DNA of 21,556 nucleotides from Bacilli bacterium. Its GTDB lineage: Bacteria; Bacillota_I; Bacilli_A; RFN20; CAG-288. The position numbers and the translations under genes were made by a program. The notes beneath the pieces are model-generated. The model did no database searches. It worked only from the letters and a program-made list of their open reading frames with translations, and was not told the DNA's origin. Shown here piece by piece: positions 1 to 7,094 of this stretch. Numbering within the stretch: position 1 is the first letter of the stretch; each line of letters starts with the position of its first letter. The stretch lies in the NCBI GenBank assembly GCA_900763245.1, contig CAAFJQ010000051.1, positions 1 through 21,556 of the forward strand. The letters are read 5' to 3'.

Positions 1-97
1 CAAATCCATGACTCAACAGACTATCCTTCAGTCTCGATACCAACAGATCATTGTTTTCTGTTTTCTTCGATTCAATGACAAAGGTTGTACTTTTCAT
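1..97 (-). CDS. N-terminus of a leftward gene, possibly NAD kinase (partial)
   Basis: An open frame begins with ATG at 97 and runs leftward off the window for 32 codons without a stop, starting MKSTTFVIESKK. It is divergent from the CYTH gene. NAD kinases of Firmicutes begin with a similar short beta strand followed by a helix, and CYTH-domain genes often sit near NAD kinase in this phylum (yjbK and ppnKA in Bacillus subtilis), so NAD kinase is a reasonable guess. The diagnostic GGDGT motif would lie outside the window. The ribosome binding site is weak (GAGAACAG). The frame being a real gene is fairly likely; the product name is inference. Confidence 0.5.
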   Translation of the reverse strand, partial: MKSTTFVIESKKTENNDLLVSRLKDSLLSHGF

Positions 98-163
98 TTT
101 CTGTTCTCTTTCTATTTTTACCTTGTTATTGTATCATAATAACGTTGAAAATGAGGAGTGAAT
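98..163. promoter_or_regulatory. Divergent promoter region
   Basis: This 66-bp AT-rich stretch separates two divergent genes. On the minus strand an extended -10 (TGATACAAT, around 130-138) could serve the leftward gene. On the plus strand CATAAT at 135-140 could serve the CYTH gene. Neither has a clear -35. AGGAG at 154-158 is the CYTH ribosome binding site. Confidence 0.4.
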
Positions 164-745
164 ATGGCAAGCAATAACATTGAAATCGAAGCTAAGGTAC
201 TGTTGAGCAAAAGAGACTATCTTAAACTGCTGGAAAACATGTCTTTTGGAGAACAGGTCAAAATCCAAAACAACTATTACCTCGATAGTAAAGACAGAGT
301 CTTAAAGAAATATGGAATGACAGTCCGTTTAAGACAAAGAGAAGGAAAGAACAAATTGACCTTAAAGGCTCCTTTGGCAGAAGGTCTTCTTACAAAAAAC
401 CAGGAACTGAGCGACAGTGAAGCCAATGCTTTGATCAACAACAATCTCTTCCCCAGAGGCGATATTGCTGATTTCCTCGATATTCTTCATATCGATGTCA
501 ACAAACTTGCTATCTTAGCAACGTTGACAACGGAAAGAAAAGAAGGAACATTCGAAGATTTCGATATCAACATCTCCAAGAACTCCTATAGCAATATCGT
601 TGACTATGAACTCGAATGCGATTCCGATTCTGTCAGCAATTCTCAGGCTGCATTAAGAGATATCTGCCAGAAATACAATATCGAATATAAGATCAATACC
701 TTATCTAAAGAAGCAAGAGCAGTCAACGCTGCATTGAACAAGTGA
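164..745 (+). CDS. CYTH domain protein (putative inorganic triphosphatase, YjbK-like)
   Basis: This 193-residue protein starts with the CYTH signature ExExK (E-I-E-A-K), followed by alternating charged beta strands with conserved basic residues (TVRLRQREGKNKLTLKAP), the pattern of the triphosphate tunnel fold. Family members hydrolyse inorganic or organic triphosphates with a divalent metal in the cytoplasm; the physiological substrate in Firmicutes is mostly unknown. An in-frame GTG at 158 overlaps the AGGAG box, so the ATG at 164, five bases after that box, is the better start. It is monocistronic, followed by a bidirectional terminator and a convergent gene. Family assignment is firm; substrate is not known. 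Confidence 0.87.
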   Translation: MASNNIEIEAKVLLSKRDYLKLLENMSFGEQVKIQNNYYLDSKDRVLKKYGMTVRLRQREGKNKLTLKAPLAEGLLTKNQELSDSEANALINNNLFPRGDIADFLDILHIDVNKLAILATLTTERKEGTFEDFDINISKNSYSNIVDYELECDSDSVSNSQAALRDICQKYNIEYKINTLSKEARAVNAALNK

Positions 746-748
746 AAA

Positions 749-795
749 ACAAGCCTCATCTTAGGAAACAAACATTTCCAGGACGATGCTTTTTC
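749..795. terminator. Bidirectional intrinsic terminator
   Basis: An imperfect hairpin pairs AAGC with GCTT, ATC with GAT and GGAAA with TTTCC around the loop CAAACA. It ends in TTTTT on the plus strand and in TTGTTTTT on the minus strand. It lies between the convergent CYTH and AlbA_2 genes. Confidence 0.55.
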
Positions 796-819
796 GTTGC
801 AAAATAAATGCGACGATTA
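794..819. repeat. 26-bp direct repeat, distal copy
   Basis: This 26-bp sequence (TCGTTGCA, AT-rich middle, TGCGACGATTA) is identical to 2127-2152 in the promoter of the same AlbA_2 gene. The distal copy ends on the stop codon (817-819). Its outer eight bases form a 7-of-8 inverted repeat, so it looks like a protein binding site. Confidence 0.8.
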
Positions 820-2067
820 TTTCTTCATATATCTCGTCGATTTGGCCTTACCGATTTTTTCAATCACTTCCTTATCGAGCAATGACTTGATAACACGAAG
901 CATTGTGTCTTTGTTGATACTGGTAAGTTCTTCCAACTCAGGACGTGTATACTGATAACTGGAATTCATCTTCGACAAAACTTTTGCTTCGTTTTTCGAT
1001 AATGTGATATGCGACGTGATAGGAAGAGAGACAGAAACAGAAGAGCTTGTCAGATCAAATGTCGGTTTCATGATGCAATCATTGTAAGACTGATTGATTC
1101 TTCGAATGCCAGTTGCAAAGATTTCAACGATGTTCAATCGATGGAATACATTGGCAATAATCGGATTTCTCAAATATGAATAACTGCCTCTTAAGAAATC
1201 TTCTCTTGATATCTCAGGAAGCAATCCACCTGGCGAAGAGATGATGATCTTATCAGGATACATTTCAATTTTTGTATTGGCAGCAACATCATATGTTCGG
1301 TGAATGATTGCATTTGCAACCGCTTCTCGATAAGCATCCATCGGCACCAATTCAACTCTTTTACGATAACCATCTTCGATTCTTTCAACAATGTATTCAT
1401 CTTTAAAAACATCGAGTGCCTCTTTAAATTGCCTTAAAAGTGAAAAGCCGTTTAACGAATATCTTCTTTTGAATTCATTGAAATTATTCCCGAAGACGAC
1501 AATATCAATTCCTGGAAAATCATTCTTATCAGCAAGAAGAGCAGCAGCATTGTTATATCCATCTTTTTTGCTGTACAGATTCAGACTGATCAATATGTCT
1601 GTGTCAAATCTTTTCAAGCCGAGTCGATTGACAATATCATTTTCAAGATACTTGAATGTCAAAGACCGATCCTTTGATTTCAGTTCTTCGAATTTCTTAT
1701 TCATTCCTTCTAAAACCAAACGATTCTCAGCAATCGAATCAGCTTCAATCGTTGCAGAATCATTTCTTTTATAACATTTACCGTTATATCGATATGGGGT
1801 TTCCAACCCTTTTTTCACAAACAAAGTAATTGTCTTATCATCATTGATTTTCAAAGAATAGTCGGGTTTCGGTCTAATGGAATCATTGATCTGATTCTCG
1901 ATGTTAAGGCATTCTTGAATCGGGTCTGAAATCCCTACAACACAATAATCATCGCTCACACCAAAAATGATGATGCCATCATTGTAATTCGAAAATGCAC
2001 TGACAGTTTTCAAATATGATTTCGAGACACTTTCCTTATATTCTAAAGTTCTGTTTTCCTTTTCCAT
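817..2067 (-). CDS. AlbA_2/RecG-like ATP-binding transcriptional regulator
   Basis: The 416-residue product has three parts. Residues 1 to about 115 match the AlbA_2 (Schlafen AlbA) domain, with LEYKES and NDGIIIFGV. Residues about 220-330 match the HATPase_c_4 region of RecG-like regulators, with REAVANAIIHRTYD and a GIRRI segment. The last 70 residues form a winged helix (TRPELEELTSINKDTML). Such proteins are annotated as RecG-like helicases but lack helicase motifs and are thought to be DNA-binding regulators. The ATG at 2067 is chosen because GGAGG lies eight bases upstream; an upstream in-frame ATG at 2166 would place the promoter inside the gene. The gene interrupts an otherwise housekeeping region. 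Autoregulation through the adjacent palindromes is inferred. Confidence 0.85.
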   Translation of the reverse strand: MEKENRTLEYKESVSKSYLKTVSAFSNYNDGIIIFGVSDDYCVVGISDPIQECLNIENQINDSIRPKPDYSLKINDDKTITLFVKKGLETPYRYNGKCYKRNDSATIEADSIAENRLVLEGMNKKFEELKSKDRSLTFKYLENDIVNRLGLKRFDTDILISLNLYSKKDGYNNAAALLADKNDFPGIDIVVFGNNFNEFKRRYSLNGFSLLRQFKEALDVFKDEYIVERIEDGYRKRVELVPMDAYREAVANAIIHRTYDVAANTKIEMYPDKIIISSPGGLLPEISREDFLRGSYSYLRNPIIANVFHRLNIVEIFATGIRRINQSYNDCIMKPTFDLTSSSVSVSLPITSHITLSKNEAKVLSKMNSSYQYTRPELEELTSINKDTMLRVIKSLLDKEVIEKIGKAKSTRYMKK

Positions 2068-2086
2068 AAGTTCCGCCTCCGAAAAT

Positions 2087-2115
2087 ATTTTATAATAGTC
2101 GCAACAATAATGCAA
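2087..2115 (-). promoter_or_regulatory. Promoter of the AlbA_2 gene
   Basis: On the minus strand TTGCAT (2110-2115) is followed after exactly 17 bases by TAAAAT (2087-2092). The -35 box overlaps the first palindrome, so a bound protein there would block RNA polymerase. The predicted start of transcription, near 2080, gives a leader of about 13 bases that contains the GGAGG. Confidence 0.65.
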
Positions 2116-2134
2116 CGATTCACCAATCGTTGCA
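2111..2134. promoter_or_regulatory. Operator palindrome 1
   Basis: TGCAACGATT and AATCGTTGCA form a perfect 10-bp inverted repeat around CACC. It covers the -35 box of the AlbA_2 gene. Further half sites TCGCAACA (2099-2106) and CTGCAACA (2172-2179) flank the array. Confidence 0.75.
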
Positions 2135-2152
2135 AAATAAATGCGACGATTA
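2127..2152. repeat. 26-bp direct repeat, promoter copy
   Basis: Identical over 26 bases to 794-819. It spans the right half of operator palindrome 1 and the left half of palindrome 2. Confidence 0.8.
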
Positions 2153-2165
2153 ACAAATCGCTGCA
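2142..2165. promoter_or_regulatory. Operator palindrome 2
   Basis: TGCGACGATT and AATCGCTGCA form an 8-of-10 inverted repeat around a 4-bp centre. Its centre is 31 bp from that of palindrome 1, close to three helical turns, which suits cooperative binding on one face of the DNA. Confidence 0.7.
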
Positions 2166-2183
2166 AATCATCTGCAACAAATA

Positions 2184-2208
2184 GAAAAGGAGCCCGATAG
2201 AGAGCCCC
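2184..2208 (-). terminator. Intrinsic terminator after spx
   Basis: Read leftward, GGGGCTC and GGGCTCC pair over seven positions (two G-U wobbles) around the loop TCTATC. The run TTTT follows directly. It ends the pgsA-spx transcript 8 bases after the spx stop. Confidence 0.6.
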
Positions 2209-2216
2209 TATATTCG

Positions 2217-2690
2217 TTATTTGATGATGGCTTTAGCAAGATGCTTATCATTGAAGTGGTGTACACAGGAATCGTAATTCGGACAATTCTCTGGTGTACA
2301 GATATGAGAAGCGACTTCCTTGGCGGATGCGATCTGCTTTTTGTTGCGTTCAAAGATTTCAATCTCATCTGCATTATATCCGACCTGAATGAACTTTTCA
2401 TCGACGATGATCGGTCTCTTTAAAACAGTAGGGTTCTGCTGAATGAACTTGACCAGTTCAGAGACTGACATCGTATCGACATCCAAGCCCTGTTCCTTGA
2501 AGACTTTGCTTCTGGTGGAGATAATCTCATCAGCGCCATCCAAAGACTTCATGAGCATCTCCTTCAGTTCGTTTTCGCTCAAAGGAGTCTTCATGATGTT
2601 GATTTCCTTGAAAGGTATCTGTTGTTCCTCAAACCAGGCTTTGACTTTTCTGCAGCTGAGACAACTCGGTGATAAATAGATTTTAATCAT
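2217..2690 (-). CDS. spx: Spx/ArsC-family redox-responsive regulator
   Basis: This 157-residue thioredoxin-fold protein matches Spx closely. It has the CxxC redox switch at Cys10 and Cys13 (SPSCLSC), Gly52 in the position that contacts the RNA polymerase alpha C-terminal domain, DEIISTRS, and the KRPIIVDEK segment. Spx binds polymerase and redirects transcription under disulfide stress. The ATG at 2690 follows AAGGAGG by nine bases and overlaps the end of pgsA by 8 nt, so the two are translated from one message; an upstream in-frame ATG at 2735 is rejected. Unlike the 131-residue B. subtilis Spx, this one has about 25 extra C-terminal residues with Cys131, Cys136, Cys142, His144 and His145, a possible metal or thiol site. 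Confidence 0.88.
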   Translation of the reverse strand: MIKIYLSPSCLSCRKVKAWFEEQQIPFKEINIMKTPLSENELKEMLMKSLDGADEIISTRSKVFKEQGLDVDTMSVSELVKFIQQNPTVLKRPIIVDEKFIQVGYNADEIEIFERNKKQIASAKEVASHICTPENCPNYDSCVHHFNDKHLAKAIIK

Positions 2691-3402
2691 TCTTTTCTTC
2701 CTCCTTTGTTTTCTGTGGAACGATATCCGTACCACTATGAAGAAGTTTTCTTACACATAGACTATACATAATCCAGGCCAATAACAAGAAGAAAATAACA
2801 AACGAACACAATGAATCGATGATGATATGGGAATAATGGAATCCAACTTCTGTGTCTAAAGGATAAAGTCGAAGAATAGAAGGACCAAAGAAGAGGATGC
2901 ACCCCGATATCACATAGAAGAGGAATGAGGATAGTTTTCCGTACCATTTCGCTCCATCGAAGGATCTATTTCTCTTGGCCAAGTAAATATCCTGTAGCAT
3001 CAGTGTTCCCTCTTTGCATAAAAAGACGACAAACATCAGATCCAAGGAATAGAAGCCTCTGAAACGGATGACAAGAGCAAGGGCAATAGCAAGCTGCAGC
3101 AATTTGTCTGCGATCGGGTCCAATACTTTTCCAAGGTTGGATTTCATATTGAACGTCCTTGCGATGTATCCATCGATGAAATCCGTATAGCTTGCGATGA
3201 CCATGATGGCTGTTGCAAAGTAGACATTGGCATTTTCGTTTCCAGCGACTGTGAAGTCACACAGATAGACAGCTAAGAAGACAAAGACCAGAATGATTCT
3301 GAAATAGCAGAGAATGTTCGGAAGCAAAAAAGCCTCTTCCTTTCGGAAGTACTCCTTGAAAACCGATTTGAAGTGCTTGTTGTCTTTGTTTTCGTTATTC
3401 AT
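2683..3402 (-). CDS. pgsA: CDP-diacylglycerol--glycerol-3-phosphate 3-phosphatidyltransferase
   Basis: The 239-residue membrane enzyme carries the complete CDP-alcohol phosphotransferase motif DxxDGxxAR(x8)Gx3Dx3D at residues 74-99 (Asp74, Asp77, Asp95, Asp99). It makes phosphatidylglycerol phosphate from CDP-diacylglycerol and glycerol-3-phosphate, the entry step to phosphatidylglycerol and cardiolipin. Several hydrophobic segments are visible (about 35-50, 60-75, 100-120, 155-175, 195-220). A charged N-terminal extension of about 25 residues precedes the usual LPNxLxxxR start. There is no convincing ribosome binding site before the ATG, and a TATAAT lies only 11 bases upstream, suggesting a leaderless or near-leaderless message. 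Confidence 0.9.
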   Translation of the reverse strand: MNNENKDNKHFKSVFKEYFRKEEAFLLPNILCYFRIILVFVFLAVYLCDFTVAGNENANVYFATAIMVIASYTDFIDGYIARTFNMKSNLGKVLDPIADKLLQLAIALALVIRFRGFYSLDLMFVVFLCKEGTLMLQDIYLAKRNRSFDGAKWYGKLSSFLFYVISGCILFFGPSILRLYPLDTEVGFHYSHIIIDSLCSFVIFFLLLAWIMYSLCVRKLLHSGTDIVPQKTKEEEKND

Positions 3403-3413
3403 AATGGATACTA

Positions 3414-3442
3414 ATTATATCGTTTTTTCTCTATAAAGTGAA
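3414..3442 (-). promoter_or_regulatory. Candidate promoter for pgsA-spx
   Basis: On the minus strand TTCACT (3437-3442) is followed by 17 bases and TATAAT (3414-3419). The predicted transcript would start about 5 bases before the pgsA ATG. It overlaps the end of truA. Confidence 0.55.
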
Positions 3443-4216
3443 TAAAACACCGGATATCTCTGTTATTTCTTTTTCTTCTATTTCAGGATAAGAGATATGT
3501 TCAAGATACAGTCCCTTGGCTTCCGCCTTCAGTTTCTGCCTCTTAATGTCTTCTCCGTTCAATAAGCGTCTGATCTGGAATAATGTCAGTTTATTGTCGC
3601 AATAGGAGAGGATGGCTCCGACCATAAATCGAACCTGATAGCGAAGAAACGCTTTGCTTGTAAAACGAATCTGAAGCATTCCATTGACATCTTTGACACT
3701 TGCTTTATCAAGAGTCAAAAAAGTGTTTTCATCCCCTTCCGGTGTAGCAAACTGAGAGAAATCATGTTCTCCTTCCAAAAGGGACAATACTTCCTCTACT
3801 TTCTTTATATCGAGAAGTCTGATTGGCGTATAGGAGACAAAAGAAAGAAGCGGATTTCTTTTCTCTGTATTCTGTATCAGATAACAATAGGTCTTGTTTT
3901 CACAATCATATCGGGGAGAAAATGAAGAAGGAACGATTCTTACATCCTTGATATAGACTTCATCAAGGAAACTTCTTCTTAGATAATACTTCAGATGATC
4001 AGGGCTGACAGTATCCTTTTCTGTATCAAAGGCAAGAGCAAAATCCAGGGCATTCACATTTCTGTCCAATCGAGATGAGATGATGACTTTGATGTTTTCA
4101 TCAAAAATCTGGGAGAGTTTCTCTTCAAAATCCCCTTGGACAGTGCGATGGTTTTTCTGCTTCTGGGTTCCGTAGAATCCGTTTCCCAAGAAAGCAATAC
4201 GGATAAAATATCTCAT
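3431..4216 (-). CDS. truA: tRNA pseudouridine synthase A
   Basis: The 261-residue protein aligns along its length with TruA, which makes pseudouridine at positions 38-40 of the tRNA anticodon arm. The catalytic Asp is Asp51, within S-R-L-D-R-N-V-N-A, where most family members have GRTDAGVHA; Arg49 and Asp51 are kept but the Gly and His are replaced. Other landmarks are FSPRYDCENKTYCYLI (active-site Tyr region), HDFSQFA, FLRYQVRFMVGAI and the C-terminal AKGLYLEHISYP. The ATG overlaps the ecfT stop by 4 bases (ATGA), and truA following ecfT is the usual Firmicute order. The altered loop is the one oddity; the assignment is otherwise secure. Confidence 0.87.
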   Translation of the reverse strand: MRYFIRIAFLGNGFYGTQKQKNHRTVQGDFEEKLSQIFDENIKVIISSRLDRNVNALDFALAFDTEKDTVSPDHLKYYLRRSFLDEVYIKDVRIVPSSFSPRYDCENKTYCYLIQNTEKRNPLLSFVSYTPIRLLDIKKVEEVLSLLEGEHDFSQFATPEGDENTFLTLDKASVKDVNGMLQIRFTSKAFLRYQVRFMVGAILSYCDNKLTLFQIRRLLNGEDIKRQKLKAEAKGLYLEHISYPEIEEKEITEISGVLFTL

Positions 4217-5082
4217 TTCAGCTTCGGAAGCTCCACACCCAAGAATGCAAACAAATCGAATTTATAATAAGCAAGAACAATCATTCCGGATAAAAAGACA
4301 GCCAAGAAGATACAGCCTAAGGTATCACGGACACCCCAGCGATTCGTTTTGAACTTTGTTCTCTTGCTGTCAGGATCATATCCTCTTGCTTCCATCGCAT
4401 CAGCAAGTTCACCGCTGGTGAGGAAGGCAGACATGAAAAGAGGAATGATAAGAGAGATCAGGGATTTCACTTTCTCTTTGATCTTTCCCTGTTTGAAATC
4501 AACGCCTCTGCTAGCCTGCGCATTCATAATACGGCTTGTCTCTTCCTGTAAGGTCGGAACAAAACGAAGTGCCAAAGAGATTGCCATTGCAAACTTATGA
4601 ATCGGTACTTTGATGAAGGAAAGAGGGAAGAAAAGCCATTCCAGTGCATTGGTGAGGTCCATCGGCTTTGTCGTTGCAGTCAGAACATTTGTCATCATCA
4701 GAACAAGGACAAGACGAAGGAAGATGTAACTGACATTGATGATCGCCTGAAGGCGGATATCAACGCCTTTTCCAATCGGTATGGTAAAGAGAATCATCGA
4801 CTCCGTATCATTCGATAAGAAGATATTGATAAGAAGAAGGAAGATGATCATCACCCACAAGGCTTTCAAAGATCTGAACAATGTCAAAAAGCTAGCCTTT
4901 GCAATAAGAGAGATGACAAAAAGAATCACAAAAAATCCGCCATAGATAACAAGATCCATATATGGTGTTCCGTAAGAAAGGAAGACAGACACCATAAAAA
5001 GTATCAGGCCGATAAGCTTGATACGGGAGTCAAGACGATGAAATACGGTATTGTATCCGGAATATTTGCCTAGTGTTGTCAT
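4213..5082 (-). CDS. ecfT: Energy-coupling factor transporter transmembrane protein EcfT
   Basis: This 289-residue integral membrane protein is the scaffold of an ECF-type vitamin and metal importer. It transmits movement from the two ATPases to an exchangeable substrate-binding S subunit. Five to six hydrophobic segments are seen, and the two coupling-helix signatures are present: an Ala-Ser-Arg-Gly motif (QASRGVDF) and an Ala-Arg-Gly motif (MEARGYDP). It overlaps ecfA2 by 4 bases (start 5082, ecfA2 end 5079). No S component gene is in the window, which fits group II ECF systems whose S subunits are encoded elsewhere. Confidence 0.9.
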   Translation of the reverse strand: MTTLGKYSGYNTVFHRLDSRIKLIGLILFMVSVFLSYGTPYMDLVIYGGFFVILFVISLIAKASFLTLFRSLKALWVMIIFLLLINIFLSNDTESMILFTIPIGKGVDIRLQAIINVSYIFLRLVLVLMMTNVLTATTKPMDLTNALEWLFFPLSFIKVPIHKFAMAISLALRFVPTLQEETSRIMNAQASRGVDFKQGKIKEKVKSLISLIIPLFMSAFLTSGELADAMEARGYDPDSKRTKFKTNRWGVRDTLGCIFLAVFLSGMIVLAYYKFDLFAFLGVELPKLK

Positions 5083-5996
5083 TGTTGTCTATCCTTATTT
5101 CTTACAATTTCCAAAGCGAGTGAAGAGACGTCCTTCACTTTTGTAAGATCGATATCCATTCCCTTTTCTTTCAAGGAAAGAGCAAAGGAAAATACTTTCG
5201 GTGGTTCAAGAGAAGATGTTTTCAAGAAATCCTGATCTTGGAAGAGCTCAAGCGGTGTCGTGTCCTTCTTGATCTTTCCTTGATCTAAAACGATGACGCG
5301 CTTTGCATACTGAAGAACAACATCCATATTGTGCGTTGCCAGAATGATCGAGGTTCCCTTTTCATATAATGAGATGAGAAGATTCATCAGATTCTCTTCG
5401 CTTTTCGCATCAAGACCGACAGTCGGTTCATCAAGAACCAGAATATCAGGTTTCAACGCCAAAATACCGGCGATAGCGACTCTTCTTTTTTCGCCGCCTG
5501 AGAGTTCAAAAGGCGATCTCTCATAGAAGGATTCATCCAAGCCGACCAAAGAAAGAGCATCTTTTGCTGCCTCTTTGGCATCTTCTTCTTTCATGCCGAA
5601 ATTCTTCGGCCCGTATGCTACATCCTTGATGACAGTCTCTTCAAAGAGCTGATATTCAGGGAACTGGAAAACCAGTCCGACTTTCTTTCTGATCTCTTTG
5701 ACATCCTTGATCTTCGCTTTATGCTTCTTCCTCATCGCTCTTTGGTTGACTTTGCCGTTTTTCTTGAACACCAAAGACATATCGATGATTTTATCACCTA
5801 ATTCGACAATGCCGGAAGTAGGAAGCAGAAGCGCATTGAGATGCTGGATCAAAGTGGACTTTCCACTTCCTGTCTTTCCAATCAACGCAGTGAAGCAATG
5901 ATCTTCAAAAGAGAGGGTGATATCATCAAGAGCTTCTTTCTCCTGCGGTGTCTTCTGACTATAAATATAAAAAACATTCTTGAGATTCAGCGGCAT
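5079..5996 (-). CDS. ecfA2: ECF transporter ATP-binding protein EcfA2
   Basis: This 305-residue ABC ATPase has Walker A GKTGSGKST (40-48), Q-loop Gln111 in VFQFPEYQLFE, signature LSGGE (165-169), Walker B with Asp189 and Glu190 (ILVLDEPTVGLD) and switch His222. The Q-loop context is typical of EcfA2. A basic insert of about 25 residues (around 76-104, rich in Lys) between Walker A and the Q-loop resembles the longer EcfA2 proteins of Mollicutes relatives. It overlaps ecfA1 by 10 bases. With EcfA1 it forms the ATPase heterodimer on EcfT. Confidence 0.9.
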   Translation of the reverse strand: MPLNLKNVFYIYSQKTPQEKEALDDITLSFEDHCFTALIGKTGSGKSTLIQHLNALLLPTSGIVELGDKIIDMSLVFKKNGKVNQRAMRKKHKAKIKDVKEIRKKVGLVFQFPEYQLFEETVIKDVAYGPKNFGMKEEDAKEAAKDALSLVGLDESFYERSPFELSGGEKRRVAIAGILALKPDILVLDEPTVGLDAKSEENLMNLLISLYEKGTSIILATHNMDVVLQYAKRVIVLDQGKIKKDTTPLELFQDQDFLKTSSLEPPKVFSFALSLKEKGMDIDLTKVKDVSSLALEIVRNKDRQQ

Positions 5997-6859
5997 AACA
6001 GTTGTATGAGCTCCTCATCGTTTTTGACATCCTTGATATCCATTCCTTTTTCACGAAGTTCTCTGACAAGCTTATGTGCAAAAGGAATATCAAGATTCAT
6101 GCTTCTCAGTTCATCATCATGAGCAAAGACCTTCTCAGGAAGATCGTCTAAGACAATTTTCCCGTCATTCATAACAATGACGCGGTCAGAATCATAGGCT
6201 TCTTCCAATTCATGCGTGATATTGAGCACAGTCAAAGAGGGATTCTCTTTTCTTGTCTCTTTGATGATGTTTCTGATCTCATGCTTGCCTTTGGGGTCCA
6301 GCATCGCACCAGCCTCATCGAGGATCAGAATCGAGCAGCCTCTTGCAATCGCACCTGCGATTGCAACTCTCTGTTTCTGTCCGCCAGAGAGATTGCTCGG
6401 TTCGCTATTGAGATAGGATTCCATTCCAACTTTTTTTGCACAATCTAAGATGATTTCAGGCATATCTTTCGGATTAACACATTTATTTTCCAATCCAAAA
6501 GCAATATCGTCCTGAACAGTAGCTCCTATGAACTGCGAATCTGGATTCTGGAAGACCAATGCGACATCCTTCCTGAGAAGGAGGGCATTCGCATCAGTCA
6601 TTCTGACACCGAAAATATAGATATCGCCAGAATTCTGAACGAGAATTCCGTCGATAAGTTTTGCAAGCGTTGACTTACCAGAACCATTGTGGCCGATGAT
6701 AGCCACAGACTCACCCTTTTTGATATCGAGATTGATATTCTTCACATTGAGTCTGTCGTCTTGATAACCGAATGATAAATTTTCTAAATAAATCGCACTA
6801 TCCGATGGTATCTTGGAATCTTTTTCCAAGAGCTGCATTTCTTTTTTCTTACTTCTCAT
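5987..6859 (-). CDS. ecfA1: ECF transporter ATP-binding protein EcfA1
   Basis: This 290-residue ABC ATPase has Walker A GHNGSGKST (56-64), Q-loop Gln104 in VFQNPDSQF, signature LSGGQ (157-161), Walker B Asp181 and Glu182 and switch His216. The D-loop region reads DEAGAMLD, with Gly where Ser or Thr is usual in EcfA1. The ATG at 6859 overlaps the end of the small membrane protein gene by 11 bases and has only a weak ribosome binding site, so translational coupling is likely. The next in-frame ATG (6838) would also leave the domain intact, so the exact start is uncertain. Confidence 0.9.
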   Translation of the reverse strand: MRSKKKEMQLLEKDSKIPSDSAIYLENLSFGYQDDRLNVKNINLDIKKGESVAIIGHNGSGKSTLAKLIDGILVQNSGDIYIFGVRMTDANALLLRKDVALVFQNPDSQFIGATVQDDIAFGLENKCVNPKDMPEIILDCAKKVGMESYLNSEPSNLSGGQKQRVAIAGAIARGCSILILDEAGAMLDPKGKHEIRNIIKETRKENPSLTVLNITHELEEAYDSDRVIVMNDGKIVLDDLPEKVFAHDDELRSMNLDIPFAHKLVRELREKGMDIKDVKNDEELIQLLCR

Positions 6860-7094
6860 CTTTTCTATTCTTGATAAATTCTATAATCTGTACACACCAA
6901 TAGACAACAAGCATCGTTCCAAAGACAAGTCCCCACACTAAAAGAAAAATCCAGTATTTGTCATTGTGTTTTCCAACCTGAACAATGCTATAAAGCAAAG
7001 TCAGTACGATGAAAGCACAGATAACAATAACGAGCGATGCTATCAGACATTTCTTCCATGGAAAATGTCTTCTTAAGCCTTCCTCTTCTTTCAT
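6849..7094 (-). CDS. Small membrane protein with two transmembrane helices
   Basis: The 81-residue product has a charged N-terminus (KEEEGLRRHFPWKK), two hydrophobic segments (about 16-37 and 47-68) and a charged C-terminus (KNRKDEK), so both ends probably face the cytoplasm. I do not recognise the family. It is locked into the operon: its ATG overlaps the deaminase stop by 4 bases and its end overlaps ecfA1. The position next to an ECF module may hint at a membrane-related role, but nothing in the sequence shows it. Confidence 0.65.
   Translation of the reverse strand: MKEEEGLRRHFPWKKCLIASLVIVICAFIVLTLLYSIVQVGKHNDKYWIFLLVWGLVFGTMLVVYWCVQIIEFIKNRKDEK

Noticed and set aside
2068..2166. Longer start (ATG at 2166) for the AlbA_2 gene
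   Set aside because: It would make the promoter and both operator palindromes coding, has no ribosome binding site and adds residues unlike the family.
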